From Duganella sp. (GTDB lineage: Bacteria; Pseudomonadota; Gammaproteobacteria; Burkholderiales; Burkholderiaceae_D): a stretch of 64,000 bases of DNA. The position numbers were made by a program, and so were the translations under genes. The notes beneath the pieces were generated by a model. It had not been told where the DNA came from. It saw nothing but the letters and a program-made list of their open reading frames with translations, and made no database searches. Each line of letters starts with the position of its first letter. Position 1 is the stretch's first letter. Shown in pieces: positions 1-9,270 of this stretch. The stretch is taken from assembly GCA_026225475.1 (NCBI GenBank), contig JAMFSU010000019.1, positions 1-64,000 of the forward strand, in the 5' to 3' direction.

Positions 1-3000
1 CCCTTGAGGTCGGTGTTGCCATTAACATTGACCGCGAAGCCACCATCACCAGCCTTGATGCCCGACTGTTCCTGCACGCTGACGTAGTTGCCGTCGACCT
101 TGCTGCGGCTGGCGTTGATGCTGCCGCTGACGCCAGTGCCAATGCTGATGCTGCCACCCAGGCTTTGCTGGCGGCTGTTGTAGTGGCTGCTGTCTTGCAG
201 GCTGGCTATGGATAAATTTCCGCCTACTTCAACGCTGACCTGCTCACCACTGGCCACCGCGCCGCGCATGGCCGTGTCGCCACCTGACTGCATGCTCAGT
301 TCGCCACCTGCATCGACGTGGCTGTTGTTGTAGGCGAGGTCGCTGCCGTCGCCTTTGCCGCGGCTGCCGGAGGCGCTGGCGTTGACCCTGAATCCATTGC
401 TACCGAACGAAATGCCAACCGAGGCGGCGCTGCTGCTGTTGCTGCTGCGCTGTTCATCGGTGTCGACGCTGGCTAGCAGATTGATCTGATTGTCAGCCGC
501 CAGTGCGATATTGCCGCCGGCATGGATGTCGCTGCCGATGACGCTCAGATTGCTGTCGGCGCCGGCACCGCTGGCATTGATGCTGAGGTTGCCGCCCGCG
601 GCCATGGTGGAACCGAGCGCTGTGGTGCTGTGCTGTTGGCTATGGCTTTGGCTGCGCGACGCACCGATTGATATCGCCAGATCAATGCCACCCGCCGGTG
701 CCGCCCCGCTGTCGACTTGGGCGGCGGTATTTGCCACCGTCAGCGCAGCCGCACCTGCCGCCAGTCCTTGCATGCGTTTGTCCTTCGTTTGCGCGGAGGC
801 GCGCTTTAACTGTTGTACGCTTTGGATGGCGTCGATGATTGGATTGGTTAGCTGCAAGGTGATGCCGGTCTGGCTAAAGCGGGTGTCTTGCGTGCTGTCG
901 ACGGTGTCGAAGGCGGCGTTGATGTCGACGCGCTGGGCGGCGATGGCAATGTCGCCTGCGGGTGTCACGATAGTGCTGCCGGTTTGCGTGTAGGTCTGGC
1001 CAGCGCGGATGTTGACGTTGCCCTCGGTGCTGCCGACCGTGCTGGCATTGTTGCTGAGCTGTTTGCTGGTTTGCGCATTTTCAAGCGTGCGGCTGCCCAC
1101 TGTCACGCCGATGCCGCCACCACTGAAGAGGCCAGAAGTTTTCTCTTGCTTGGCATAGGTCTGACTGGCGCTATCTTGACTGCTGACAATATTGATGTCG
1201 GCCACGGCAGCCAGATCCGTGCCGCTGGTGGAGACGACATTGCTACCGACGATGTTGATGTCCTTGCCGGACTGGACAATGACCTTGTCTGCCGAGAACG
1301 TGCTGCCGATGGCTTGCGTGCCCGTTTGTTGATCCCGGCTGTGTACACTGTGCGAGGCCAGTCCGCCCGAGGAGGCGGTCTGGACTTCCTGATCGTAGCT
1401 GCTGGTTTGGGTGGCAACACTGATGTTGACGTTGCCGCCAGCGACGATGGTCAGGTCTTTATCGGCATTGACGTAGGCAGCGTGGCTGTTGATGTCATTG
1501 CCAGCCACCAGCGTGGTGTTGCCGCCACTGCTGATGCTGGTGCCGTTGGCTTGCTCTTGCCGTTTATAAAGGTGGTTCCGGTCGTCATAGGTGACGTTGA
1601 GTTCGGCCTGGCTGTTGACGGCGTTGAGGTTGAGTTGGTTGCCCGCCACCAGACTGGCGTCGCCGCTGGCGCTGATTGTGGCCGCATCCAGATGGATATC
1701 GCGCTGTGCCTGGATGGTCAGGGTGCCGGCTTGGATGCTGCCGGTCCGGTCCAGGCTGATTTGGGTACCGGCGGCACCGGCGGTGGTGTTGGCAACGGTG
1801 GCGAGGTTGATGTCGCGTTGCGCCAGCAGACCAAGCTGCTCGCCATTGAGGGTACCGGACTGGTTGTTGATGTCGCGCCCGGCGGTGAGCACGGCATTGG
1901 CACCGGTAATGGTGCCTAGCCGGTTGTTGATGTCCTCGCCGGCGGCAATGCGTAGGTTGCCATCGGCCCTGAGTGTGGCGGCATTGTCGAGGCTGCCATT
2001 GAGTTGCAGATCGATGTGTGCGGCGCCCATCAGGGCGCCGGTGGGGGCGATGTCCTGGGCATGAATTTGACTCAGGTAGAGGACCGGCGCCAGCACTTGC
2101 TGTGTGCTGCCATCGGCGAGCGCGACTGTTTGTTCGACCAGCCACACCATGTCGCTGGTGAGCGCGGCCATTTGTGCCGCGCTCAGGGCCATGCCCGGCA
2201 CCAGTTCAAATGCCTCGGCATAGGCGACACCGGCCTCCATCAGTGCCCTGTACTGTTCTTCGTTGCTGGCATAGGCGCCCAGGGTCTTGCGACCGGTCAG
2301 TTGCAGGATCTGGTCGTTGATCAGCTTTTGTTCGTAGTAGCCGTCACCCAGACGCTTCTGCAGCGCGTGCGGATCGAGGCTCAAACGGCTCAGCAGATAG
2401 TCGCTCGACAAATAACGGCGGTAGCCGGTAAAGGCCGGATCGGTTGCAATCAGGTAGCGCAGGTCGGGCGTATTGACTGCCTGGAATAAGGCATTGTCGG
2501 ATAACCAGGCAATCTCGGGCAGCTTGTCCAGGGCGGGATTGGGCAAGCTGTCGGGGTCGCTGTGCGCGTCGGCGCGCCAGATGCCGAGGTCGAAGTGGGT
2601 CGCCGGCAGGTCAATCTGCGGATGGCTGACGTCTTCCTTATTGCAGCGTTTGGTGCCGCCGCTGCATCGCTCGGTGGTGTGGTGGATCGAGGTGATGTCC
2701 AGATGCACCAGGATTTCGCCTTGCGGATTGCTGCCGCCATTGGACAGGCCGTCGAGCTCGCCGCGCAAGTCGCCACCGGCGACGATGGCGCTTTTGTCGT
2801 TGCTGACGCTGCCACCTTGCAGATTAATGTCGCCGCGCGCGAGGATGTTGCCGGGATCGGTGTGGGTCACCACGGTGCGGCTGGTAGTTTCGGTGATGCG
2901 GCGCGTGGTGTAGTCGTTGTGCCGTGCGCCGTTGGCGTTGACCACCAGCTTGTCGATATTGTCTTCATTGCGGATCGATACTTCGTGATCGCGGTAGATC

Positions 3001-4829
3001 TGCGACGCGCCATCGATTTCATACTCGGTCCAGCTGCGGGTTTGACTGGGGCCGTCCTGTATCTCGCTGGCGAAGTGGGCATTGGTGTTGACCAGTGCCG
3101 CGCTGGTGATAGCAAGATCGCTGCCGCTGGCGATAGTGGCCGCGCTGTTGATGATGCTCTCGGCGCTGCCGGTGGCACGCAGTTCAGCGTCCAGGCTGGC
3201 GCCGATGGTCATGTCGCCTTCGCTTTGGAGCAGGGCATGTTCGCGGTTGATGATCTGTTGCGCGCCGATGTCAAGACGATTGCGGGCGGCAATGACCGCC
3301 GCTGGTGTGCCGTCGTCTGCCGCCAGGCCGTTGATCAGTGTGTGCGTGTCGAGGGCGACGTCCTCACCGTAAAGGCGGCCGCTATTGGTGATGGTGTGTT
3401 CTGCTTGCAGCCAGGCAGTCTGGCCAGCGCTGAAGACGCCGTCTTGATGATTGTCGATGTTGGCGGCGCTGACCTGGAGATTGCCGCCGGCGCTCACCGT
3501 GTTGTGATTGTTGAAATCCCCCGTAGTGCTGATGTGCAGGTCGCCGCCACTGCCTAGGCGGTCGTCTTTGGCATGCGTATAGTCGCTGCGCAAGGCCAGG
3601 CTGGTGTTGCCGTTGGCTTCAATCACACCGCCGCTGTTGTCGAGGCTGGCGCTGTCGAGCGTGAGGTTGCCGCCGGCCAGCAGTTGCCCGCCACGGTTGT
3701 CGATAACGGTGGCGGCATGCAGTGCGAGGTCGCCACCAGCAGACAAGCTGGCCTGGTTGACGATGCTGTCGCGGCTGGCAAGCTGCAGCTTGCCGCCGGC
3801 GCGGGTGTCGCCGACCAGCGTGACCTTGCCAGCCGCATCCAGCGTGAACTCACCGGCTGCGGCCATGTTGCCGTAGCTGACCACGCCCACGCCAGCCTCG
3901 GTGCCGATCAGTTTGATTTTGTTGGCATACATGCCGCCCAGTGCGGCCAAATCAATGGCCACTGTGGGCACGGCACCGCTGCCCGCGATCACTTGCACAC
4001 CAAGGTCGGCGTAGCGGACCTGATTGGCGCCAGTCACCACATGGAGTGCGTTGGCATACAGTTCGCCGTTGACCTGCACGCTGCGGGCAATCAGATCTAC
4101 TTGCGTGGTGGCGCTGTCGTTGAAGCCGTCGGCGCCGATCTGTACGGCACCCTGGGTGACGCGAAACGCCTCTAGTGAGCCGCTGCCGCCAAACACCGGA
4201 GTGCCGGTGGTCAGTACGCCGCGGCTGGTGTTGATGAAGCCGCAACCGTTGCAACTAATGCCATTGGGGTTGGCAATGATGACCTCGGCGCGTTGTCCGG
4301 CGACTTCCAGGTAGCCGCGCAAGTGGCTGGTGTTGCCGCTGGTGACTTCGTTGAGGATGATGCGGGCTCCGCCCTCACGCAGGTTCGGATTGCCACCGAC
4401 CCAGCCGCCCAGTTGCGTGTTGACGCTGCCGCTGGCGTTGTTGAGGATGGCGCCGCGTTGATCAACGTTGAATTGCTGGTATTGATTGTGCGACAGGCCG
4501 CTGCTGTTGGGCGCGGCAATCTGTACCAATGGCAAACCATTGGCAGTGTTGTCGACCACCGGACGATGAATGCCGTTGGCGTGGGGATCGGCCTGGATAG
4601 GGCCGCTCTGCGCGTGCACCAGGTGAATGCCGCCACAGGACAGGGCGATGCCAAGCGCCAATCTGGTCAGGCTGGTGTTGATGGGGGAAGGAAAAGGGAG
4701 GACCCAGAGCTGCTGTTTGCTGCTGCGATTGTCTGCGGCGCTGCGATGCCGTGAGCGGGTATGTTCTGCGACTGCGGTGGGTGTGCCGGTCTGGTGGTGA
4801 TCGACGACGCGATAGAGATGCTGGTTCAT
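1..4829 (-). CDS. FhaB/CdiA-type two-partner-secretion exoprotein (3' end outside window)
   Basis: A single frame stays open from the ATG at 4829 to the left edge, giving about 1,609 residues of a larger secreted protein. The N terminus (MNQHLYRVV...AVAEHTRS) matches the extended signal peptide region of large TPS exoproteins. A hydrophobic stretch follows, with likely cleavage after VHA near residue 72. The secretion domain carries NPNL (146-149), NPNGI (186-190) and CNGC (192-195), as in FhaB/HecA/CdiA. Beta-helix haemagglutinin repeats follow. Near residues 800-920 lies a non-repeat block containing EEQYRALMEAGV and SDMVWLVEQ, seen in CdiA-like proteins before the second repeat region. A Ser/Gln-rich FHA-2-like region follows to the edge. 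Export would use an outer-membrane TpsB partner; none lies immediately upstream, where a helicase sits. Whether the missing C terminus is a toxin cannot be seen. No clear Shine-Dalgarno precedes the ATG. Confidence 0.9.
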   Translation of the reverse strand, partial: MNQHLYRVVDHHQTGTPTAVAEHTRSRHRSAADNRSSKQQLWVLPFPSPINTSLTRLALGIALSCGGIHLVHAQSGPIQADPHANGIHRPVVDNTANGLPLVQIAAPNSSGLSHNQYQQFNVDQRGAILNNASGSVNTQLGGWVGGNPNLREGGARIILNEVTSGNTSHLRGYLEVAGQRAEVIIANPNGISCNGCGFINTSRGVLTTGTPVFGGSGSLEAFRVTQGAVQIGADGFNDSATTQVDLIARSVQVNGELYANALHVVTGANQVRYADLGVQVIAGSGAVPTVAIDLAALGGMYANKIKLIGTEAGVGVVSYGNMAAAGEFTLDAAGKVTLVGDTRAGGKLQLASRDSIVNQASLSAGGDLALHAATVIDNRGGQLLAGGNLTLDSASLDNSGGVIEANGNTSLALRSDYTHAKDDRLGSGGDLHISTTGDFNNHNTVSAGGNLQVSAANIDNHQDGVFSAGQTAWLQAEHTITNSGRLYGEDVALDTHTLINGLAADDGTPAAVIAARNRLDIGAQQIINREHALLQSEGDMTIGASLDAELRATGSAESIINSAATIASGSDLAITSAALVNTNAHFASEIQDGPSQTRSWTEYEIDGASQIYRDHEVSIRNEDNIDKLVVNANGARHNDYTTRRITETTSRTVVTHTDPGNILARGDINLQGGSVSNDKSAIVAGGDLRGELDGLSNGGSNPQGEILVHLDITSIHHTTERCSGGTKRCNKEDVSHPQIDLPATHFDLGIWRADAHSDPDSLPNPALDKLPEIAWLSDNALFQAVNTPDLRYLIATDPAFTGYRRYLSSDYLLSRLSLDPHALQKRLGDGYYEQKLINDQILQLTGRKTLGAYASNEEQYRALMEAGVAYAEAFELVPGMALSAAQMAALTSDMVWLVEQTVALADGSTQQVLAPVLYLSQIHAQDIAPTGALMGAAHIDLQLNGSLDNAATLRADGNLRIAAGEDINNRLGTITGANAVLTAGRDINNQSGTLNGEQLGLLAQRDINLATVANTTAGAAGTQISLDRTGSIQAGTLTIQAQRDIHLDAATISASGDASLVAGNQLNLNAVNSQAELNVTYDDRNHLYKRQEQANGTSISSGGNTTLVAGNDINSHAAYVNADKDLTIVAGGNVNISVATQTSSYDQEVQTASSGGLASHSVHSRDQQTGTQAIGSTFSADKVIVQSGKDINIVGSNVVSTSGTDLAAVADINIVSSQDSASQTYAKQEKTSGLFSGGGIGVTVGSRTLENAQTSKQLSNNASTVGSTEGNVNIRAGQTYTQTGSTIVTPAGDIAIAAQRVDINAAFDTVDSTQDTRFSQTGITLQLTNPIIDAIQSVQQLKRASAQTKDKRMQGLAAGAAALTVANTAAQVDSGAAPAGGIDLAISIGASRSQSHSQQHSTTALGSTMAAGGNLSINASGAGADSNLSVIGSDIHAGGNIALAADNQINLLASVDTDEQRSSNSSSAASVGISFGSNGFRVNASASGSRGKGDGSDLAYNNSHVDAGGELSMQSGGDTAMRGAVASGEQVSVEVGGNLSIASLQDSSHYNSRQQSLGGSISIGTGVSGSINASRSKVDGNYVSVQEQSGIKAGDGGFAVNVNGNTDLK

Positions 4830-4990
4830 GCCCTAGGCTCACGGTTGAATGGAGCCGCAAGTCTAGGGACTTAACAATTCAGGAAATATAGGATGAGTCT
4901 TAAAACAGTACTGGTTGCGCCAGAGTCAGATTAATTTCAATCAAAGCTCGAGAAAGTTTGGTTTTTTCCCGGTCGGGCCGTGAATCGACT

Positions 4991-5030
4991 CGAGCGGCAG
5001 CGATCAATGTAGCGTGATCGCTGCCGCTCG
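4991..5030 (-). terminator. 16-bp perfect hairpin between helicase and exoprotein genes
   Basis: The arms at 4991-5006 and 5015-5030 are perfectly complementary around an 8-nt loop, 12 bases past the helicase stop codon. No T-run follows on the minus strand, so it may terminate weakly, protect the helicase mRNA 3' end, or work with Rho. Its position fits a transcription boundary before the exoprotein gene. Confidence 0.5.
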
Positions 5031-5042
5031 GCGCAGCTTTGC

Positions 5043-7709
5043 TTAGAACGCGTTTCCGCCGCCCTTGCGATGTGGCTTGGCCTTGCCGGCCACACGTGTA
5101 TCAGGACGGGAATCCGGACGCTTGTCCGCACGTTTGTCACCAGGACGGCCAGCACGGGCATTGCTGTTCGATGGTGGCGTGGTCTTCAACGGGATCTTGT
5201 CATGGTGCTCGGTGCCGTTGCCGATGATGCTGATGTTCATCTTGCGGCCAGCGATTTCCACGGTCTTGAGCTGATGCATCAAAGGCTTGGGCATGCCGGC
5301 TGGCAGGTCCAGCGTGCTGTGGTCGCCGTGGATATCGATGCGGCCGATATGCTTGGCTTCCAGACCGGCTTCGTTGGCAATCGCGCCGACGATGCTGGCG
5401 GCGGTGACGGCATGGTCACGACCGATTTCGATGCGGAATGTTTGCATCTGAAATGCCGGTTTGCCCTTTTCCTTGTCTTTACCTTTGCTCTTGACCGGCT
5501 CGTCGCTGAGCGCGCGTTCGCTGCGTTCGGCATGGTTCGGACGTTCTTCGCGGTCCGGACGACTGTCACGATTGTCGCGACTATCACGGCCGTCACGCGG
5601 ACCACGTTCGGCACGTACCGCTGGTGGACGTTCGTCGGTCAGACTGAGTTTCAATTGCTGACCAGCCACCCAGACTTTCTTGAGATGCTGCAGCAAGGCG
5701 TCGGGCATGTCGCCCGGCAAATCGAGCACGCTGTGGTCGTCGAATATTTCGATGCGGCCGATGTGCTTGGCATCCATGCCGGCTTCATTGGCAATCGCGC
5801 CGACGATATTGCCGGGCTTGACACCATGTTCATGACCGACTTCGATGCGGTAAGTTTGTGTGGTCTGGCCGGAGAATTCAGCCTTGGGGCCTGCATCACG
5901 CGGGGCTGGCGCACGTTCGCTGCGCTCAGTCCGTTCCGGACGCTCTGTACGTTCCTGACGCGCCGGCCGGTCGCTGCGCGCTGCTGGTGCCGCATGGCCG
6001 TCGTCGCGACGGATCTGCAATTGCTGACCGGCGACGCGTACCGACTTCAGATGGTCGAGCAAATCGGCAGGCATGTCGTCGGGCAAATCGAGCACGCTGT
6101 AGTCATCATAGATTTCAATGCGACCAATGTGCTTGGAATCCATGCCTGCTTCGTTGGCGATGGCGCCGACGATGTTACCTGGCTTGACGCCGTGCTGATG
6201 ACCAACTTCAATGCGGAAGGTCTGCTTGCCAGGATCGGCGTCACGGATGACGCGTTCCTTCTTTTCGTAGCTGGGCCGTTCGGCGCGAGCCGAACGATCA
6301 GGACGATCCGAACGTTCCGTGCGTTCAGTGCGCTCGCGCGGTGCGCGGTCGTCGCTGCGGCTGAAATCGGCAACCGGCTCGCGGCGGTTTTTGTCGAGCA
6401 ACAAAGGTTCGTCGCCGCGCGCCATGCGTGCCAGGGCCGTGGCAATCTCGACCATCGGCACATCGAATTCACGCTCGTAATCTTCCACCAGCGTGCGGAA
6501 CATCGCCAGTTCAGGATCGGCCAACGCAGTGGTGATTTGTTCCTTGAAGCGTGTCATGCGTACGTCGTTGACCGCTTCGATCGAGGGCAGGGTCATCGGG
6601 CCGATCGGCTGGCGCGTCGAGCGCTCGATGGTCTTGAGCAGATTTTTTTCACGCGGCGTGATGAACAGAATCGCGTCGCCGCTGCGGCCGGCACGGCCAG
6701 TTCGGCCGATGCGGTGGGTGTAGCTTTCCGGATCGTAAGGCACGTCGTAGTTGATGACGTGGCTGATGCGTTCGACATCCAGGCCGCGTGCGGCGACGTC
6801 GGTGGCGATCAGGATGTCGATCTGGCCATCCTTCAATTGCTGGATGGTGCGTTCGCGTTGTTGCTGTTGAATGTCGCCATTGATGGCGGCGGCGGCAAAA
6901 CCGCGCGCCTGCAGTTTGCTGGCGAGTTCTTCGGTGGCGATCTTGGTGCGGGTAAAAATGATCAAGCCGTCGAACGGTTCGACTTCCAGGATACGCGTGA
7001 GCGCATCGAGCTTGTGCATGCCGCTGACCAGCCAGTAGCGCTGGCGGATGTTTTCGGCAGTGCCGGTCTTGGCGGCAATTGTGACTTCAGCCGGATTGCG
7101 CAGATAGGTGGTGGCAATGCGCTTGATCGCGGCCGGCATGGTGGCCGAGAACAGCGTGGTCTGGCGCGTGGACGGGGTGCGTTTGAGAATCGATTCGACA
7201 TCGTCGATGAAGCCCATGCGCAGCATTTCATCGGCTTCGTCGAGCACCATGGTCTTGAGCTGGGACAGATCGAGCGAGCCTTTTTCCAGATGGTCAATCA
7301 CCCGACCCGGTGTACCGACCACGACGTGCACGCCACGGCGCAAGGCGCTCAGTTGCGGGCCATAGCTCTGGCCGCCATAGATCGGCAGCACATGAAAGCC
7401 GGGAATGTGGGTGGCGTAGCGTTGAAACGCTTCCGCTACCTGGATTGCCAGCTCGCGTGTGGGCGCCAGCACCAGTGCTTGCGGTACGGTTTGACGAATA
7501 TCGATGCGTGACAGGATCGGCAAGGCAAAGGCAGCGGTCTTGCCGGTACCGGTTTGGGCTTGGCCCAGTACGTCGCGGTTTTCCAGCAGCATGGGAATAG
7601 TGGCCGCCTGGATCGGCGATGGCGTCTCGTAACCGAGCTCGGTGAGTACTCGCAGCAACGGTGCGCTGAGCTGGAGATCGGAAAACAAGGGAAGGGGGGA
7701 TTCGGACAT
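5043..7709 (-). CDS. deaD: DEAD-box ATP-dependent RNA helicase (DeaD/CsdA type) with three DbpA domains
   Basis: This is an 888-residue RNA helicase expected to unwind structured RNA in the cytoplasm, as CsdA does in ribosome assembly and cold adaptation. The Q-motif region begins near residue 9. Motif I AQTGTGKT is at 51-58, DEAD at 157-160, SAT at 188-190 and HRIGRTGR at 332-339. The tail holds three copies of the DbpA-type RNA-binding domain, at about 497-567, 618-688 and 757-829. Each contains the core IVGAIANEAG followed by KHIGRI. Arg/Glu/Asp-rich linkers separate them, and a basic tail ends the protein. Family members usually carry one such domain and about 600 residues. The start chosen is the Met before SESPLPLFSDL, where homologues begin; an in-frame ATG at 7760 would add 17 unconserved residues. 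Confidence 0.93.
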   Translation of the reverse strand: MSESPLPLFSDLQLSAPLLRVLTELGYETPSPIQAATIPMLLENRDVLGQAQTGTGKTAAFALPILSRIDIRQTVPQALVLAPTRELAIQVAEAFQRYATHIPGFHVLPIYGGQSYGPQLSALRRGVHVVVGTPGRVIDHLEKGSLDLSQLKTMVLDEADEMLRMGFIDDVESILKRTPSTRQTTLFSATMPAAIKRIATTYLRNPAEVTIAAKTGTAENIRQRYWLVSGMHKLDALTRILEVEPFDGLIIFTRTKIATEELASKLQARGFAAAAINGDIQQQQRERTIQQLKDGQIDILIATDVAARGLDVERISHVINYDVPYDPESYTHRIGRTGRAGRSGDAILFITPREKNLLKTIERSTRQPIGPMTLPSIEAVNDVRMTRFKEQITTALADPELAMFRTLVEDYEREFDVPMVEIATALARMARGDEPLLLDKNRREPVADFSRSDDRAPRERTERTERSDRPDRSARAERPSYEKKERVIRDADPGKQTFRIEVGHQHGVKPGNIVGAIANEAGMDSKHIGRIEIYDDYSVLDLPDDMPADLLDHLKSVRVAGQQLQIRRDDGHAAPAARSDRPARQERTERPERTERSERAPAPRDAGPKAEFSGQTTQTYRIEVGHEHGVKPGNIVGAIANEAGMDAKHIGRIEIFDDHSVLDLPGDMPDALLQHLKKVWVAGQQLKLSLTDERPPAVRAERGPRDGRDSRDNRDSRPDREERPNHAERSERALSDEPVKSKGKDKEKGKPAFQMQTFRIEIGRDHAVTAASIVGAIANEAGLEAKHIGRIDIHGDHSTLDLPAGMPKPLMHQLKTVEIAGRKMNISIIGNGTEHHDKIPLKTTPPSNSNARAGRPGDKRADKRPDSRPDTRVAGKAKPHRKGGGNAF

Positions 7710-7935
7710 GAGGAAACTCGCAGGTTCTTTTGGGCCGCAGGGCGCGACCGGATACAGCATGCAGTTTACATGCTTGTGCTGTATAGAGCGACGTTAAAGT
7801 TGCAAAAAGCGCCAAAACATGGCCAATTGCACCTCATGCAACAACATGGCGGCGTCAATTTCGGTGCTGGGCCGTGCTAAACGGCAATGCTTTTACGTTA
7901 AAGCGCTAGAACTAGCACGTTTACGGAGAGGGCTT

Positions 7936-8190
7936 TTATTGGAAAGTATTTGGCGTCAGTTGCAGTGGCGTGCCTTGGACACCGGCGCGTACCAGGCGGC
8001 GCGCTACGCCGGTGATATTGGGTTCGAGCTCGCGAAAGGTCTGCATGGGGCCGATGGCGGTAAACATCTGTGAGGCCAGTTTGATCAGTGCTTCGTTGCT
8101 GATGAAGCATTCGCGGTTGACAAATTCGACATTAACGGAGAAACCGATGCCGGTTTTTGTCATTTTTACTGCACTGGCAAGCTCGGACAT
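7936..8190 (-). CDS. Small DUF1488-like protein
   Basis: This 84-residue protein has the pattern of DUF1488 proteins: a short beta segment (VEFVNRECFISNEAL), a helix, then an Ile/Ala/Arg-rich helix and a closing LQLTP strand. That assignment is from memory of the family and is tentative; no function is established. The start chosen is the ATG at 8190, preceded by a GAAAGTGAG ribosome-binding sequence. An upstream ATG at 8511 keeps the frame open, but the 107 residues it would add look like random translation. The gene is monocistronic and is read away from infA. Confidence 0.6.
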   Translation of the reverse strand: MSELASAVKMTKTGIGFSVNVEFVNRECFISNEALIKLASQMFTAIGPMQTFRELEPNITGVARRLVRAGVQGTPLQLTPNTFQ

Positions 8191-8313
8191 GACGTACTCA
8201 CTTTCAATCGTGTAATCCAAACATAGTGCGCGTAAGCGCCGGAAATAGCAATTGTTGCGTTGCCACAGGCGAGGCCGATCAAGGCTTATCGCGCTGACAA
8301 GGCGGTGACAGGG

Positions 8314-8319
8314 TATAAT
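8314..8319 (+). promoter_or_regulatory. Candidate -10 element of the infA promoter
   Basis: A perfect TATAAT lies about 310 bases before the infA start. No good -35 hexamer sits at 16-18 bases; CTGACA at 8294-8299 is 14 bases away. If used, infA would have a leader of about 300 nucleotides. Confidence 0.4.
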
Positions 8320-8627
8320 ACGGTTTCGTTGGGCAGATGCCCTTTCCCGGACCGGTATTGTCGTACTGCCTGTCTCCACTCTTGGTGGTTGACATTGTTG
8401 TTGTACAAGCAAGGCCGGCCTGTCCCGCAGTTTTCGCCGATACCGGCTGCCTGACTTTACGGTGTTCGGTCGGTTCGTATGCGGGTGGCAGTATACCTGA
8501 ACGAAAAGCAAACCTTACCAGTCCGCAATTGCGGTAACTGGTCTTAATTTCTGCGCCCTCTGGCGGATGCCGTTGCAGCTAGCTGCAAGTTTTCCTCGCC
8601 TGCTGAGCGCCTTAACTGGAAACCACA
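8320..8627 (+). other. infA 5' leader with two palindromes, no convincing gene
   Basis: No ORF here has a ribosome-binding site or a recognisable product. Two palindromes stand out. An ACCAGT...ACTGGT pair encloses CCGCAATTGCGG at 8517-8542 and is followed by a T-rich stretch. TTGCAGCTAGCTGCAA is a perfect 16-bp palindrome at 8573-8588. They may be RNA folds in a long leader or protein-binding sites. Confidence 0.4.
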
Positions 8628-8891
8628 ATGGCTAAAGAAGAATTACTTGAAATGAACGGCCTCGTCGAAGAAGTGCTGCCCGATTCGCGTTTTCGCGTGA
8701 ACCTGGAAAATGGTCATAAACTGATCGCCTACACCTCCGGCAAGATGCGCCAAAACCACATCCGTATTCTGGCCGGTGACAAGGTCACACTGGAACTGTC
8801 GCCGTATGATCTGAGCAAAGGCCGCATTACCTTCCGTCATCTGGAAAAACGCGGTCCGGTCGGTGGTGGTCAGCCACGCCGTCGTTATTGA
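8628..8891 (+). CDS. infA: Translation initiation factor IF-1 (extended form)
   Basis: IF-1 binds the A site of the 30S subunit during initiation. The protein has the OB-fold sequence typical of the family: [26 protein letters not shown], and [29 protein letters not shown]. At 87 residues it exceeds the usual 72 by a Gly/Arg-rich tail ending RRRY. Many Burkholderiales carry such a longer second copy apart from the ribosomal-protein operon; whether another infA exists here cannot be seen. It stands alone behind a long leader. Confidence 0.95.
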   Translation: MAKEELLEMNGLVEEVLPDSRFRVNLENGHKLIAYTSGKMRQNHIRILAGDKVTLELSPYDLSKGRITFRHLEKRGPVGGGQPRRRY

Positions 8892-8917
8892 GCGTCGCAT
8901 TGCGACCACGCTGAGCC

Positions 8918-9229
8918 ATGTCCGAAGTCATTCAAATTGAGCGCAGTGTCGGCGCTGCCGCCATCGCCACCGAGGCTAGTGCCTTGGCGGCTGGGCAAGA
9001 GGTGTTGATCGTCGAATGCGTGTGGGATATTGGTACCGATCTCACGCATGAACACGCCCATCGACTCGATCTGGTCACCGCCGATAAGTCGGTACGCGTG
9101 TATTTCCCCGAGTTGGAACTGACCACCACTGGTCATGCCTATCGCGCCAAGCGCATTACCGAGCGGTTGCAACGCGCCATTGCGCAATTGCACCAATCGG
9201 CACCGGCGCCAACTTATAGCTTCCGTTGA
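8918..9229 (+). CDS. Hypothetical protein
   Basis: I do not recognise this 103-residue protein. It has no signal peptide or membrane segment. The Ala-rich N terminus is followed by alternating beta-like stretches (EVLIVECVWDIG, SVRVYFPELELTT) with a His-rich THEHAHRLD between them, and a basic amphipathic helix at the end. It lies 26 bases after infA and 41 before the HD gene on the same strand. Codon choice resembles its neighbours, which supports expression. Confidence 0.6.
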   Translation: MSEVIQIERSVGAAAIATEASALAAGQEVLIVECVWDIGTDLTHEHAHRLDLVTADKSVRVYFPELELTTTGHAYRAKRITERLQRAIAQLHQSAPAPTYSFR

Positions 9230-9270
9230 GCGTGCCGCTTGGCAGCCTGCGATTTCTCTTTTGATCGTGC

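Noticed and set aside
888..1919. 343-residue plus-strand ORF opposite the exoprotein gene
   Set aside because: It is the antisense shadow of the repeat-rich exoprotein; its Val/Asp/Gly/Ala repeats mirror the codons of the haemagglutinin repeats, and no ribosome-binding site precedes it.
5070..7511. 813-residue plus-strand ORF
   Set aside because: It is antisense to the helicase gene, which has full motifs. The triple pattern in the ORF comes from the three DbpA domains read backwards.
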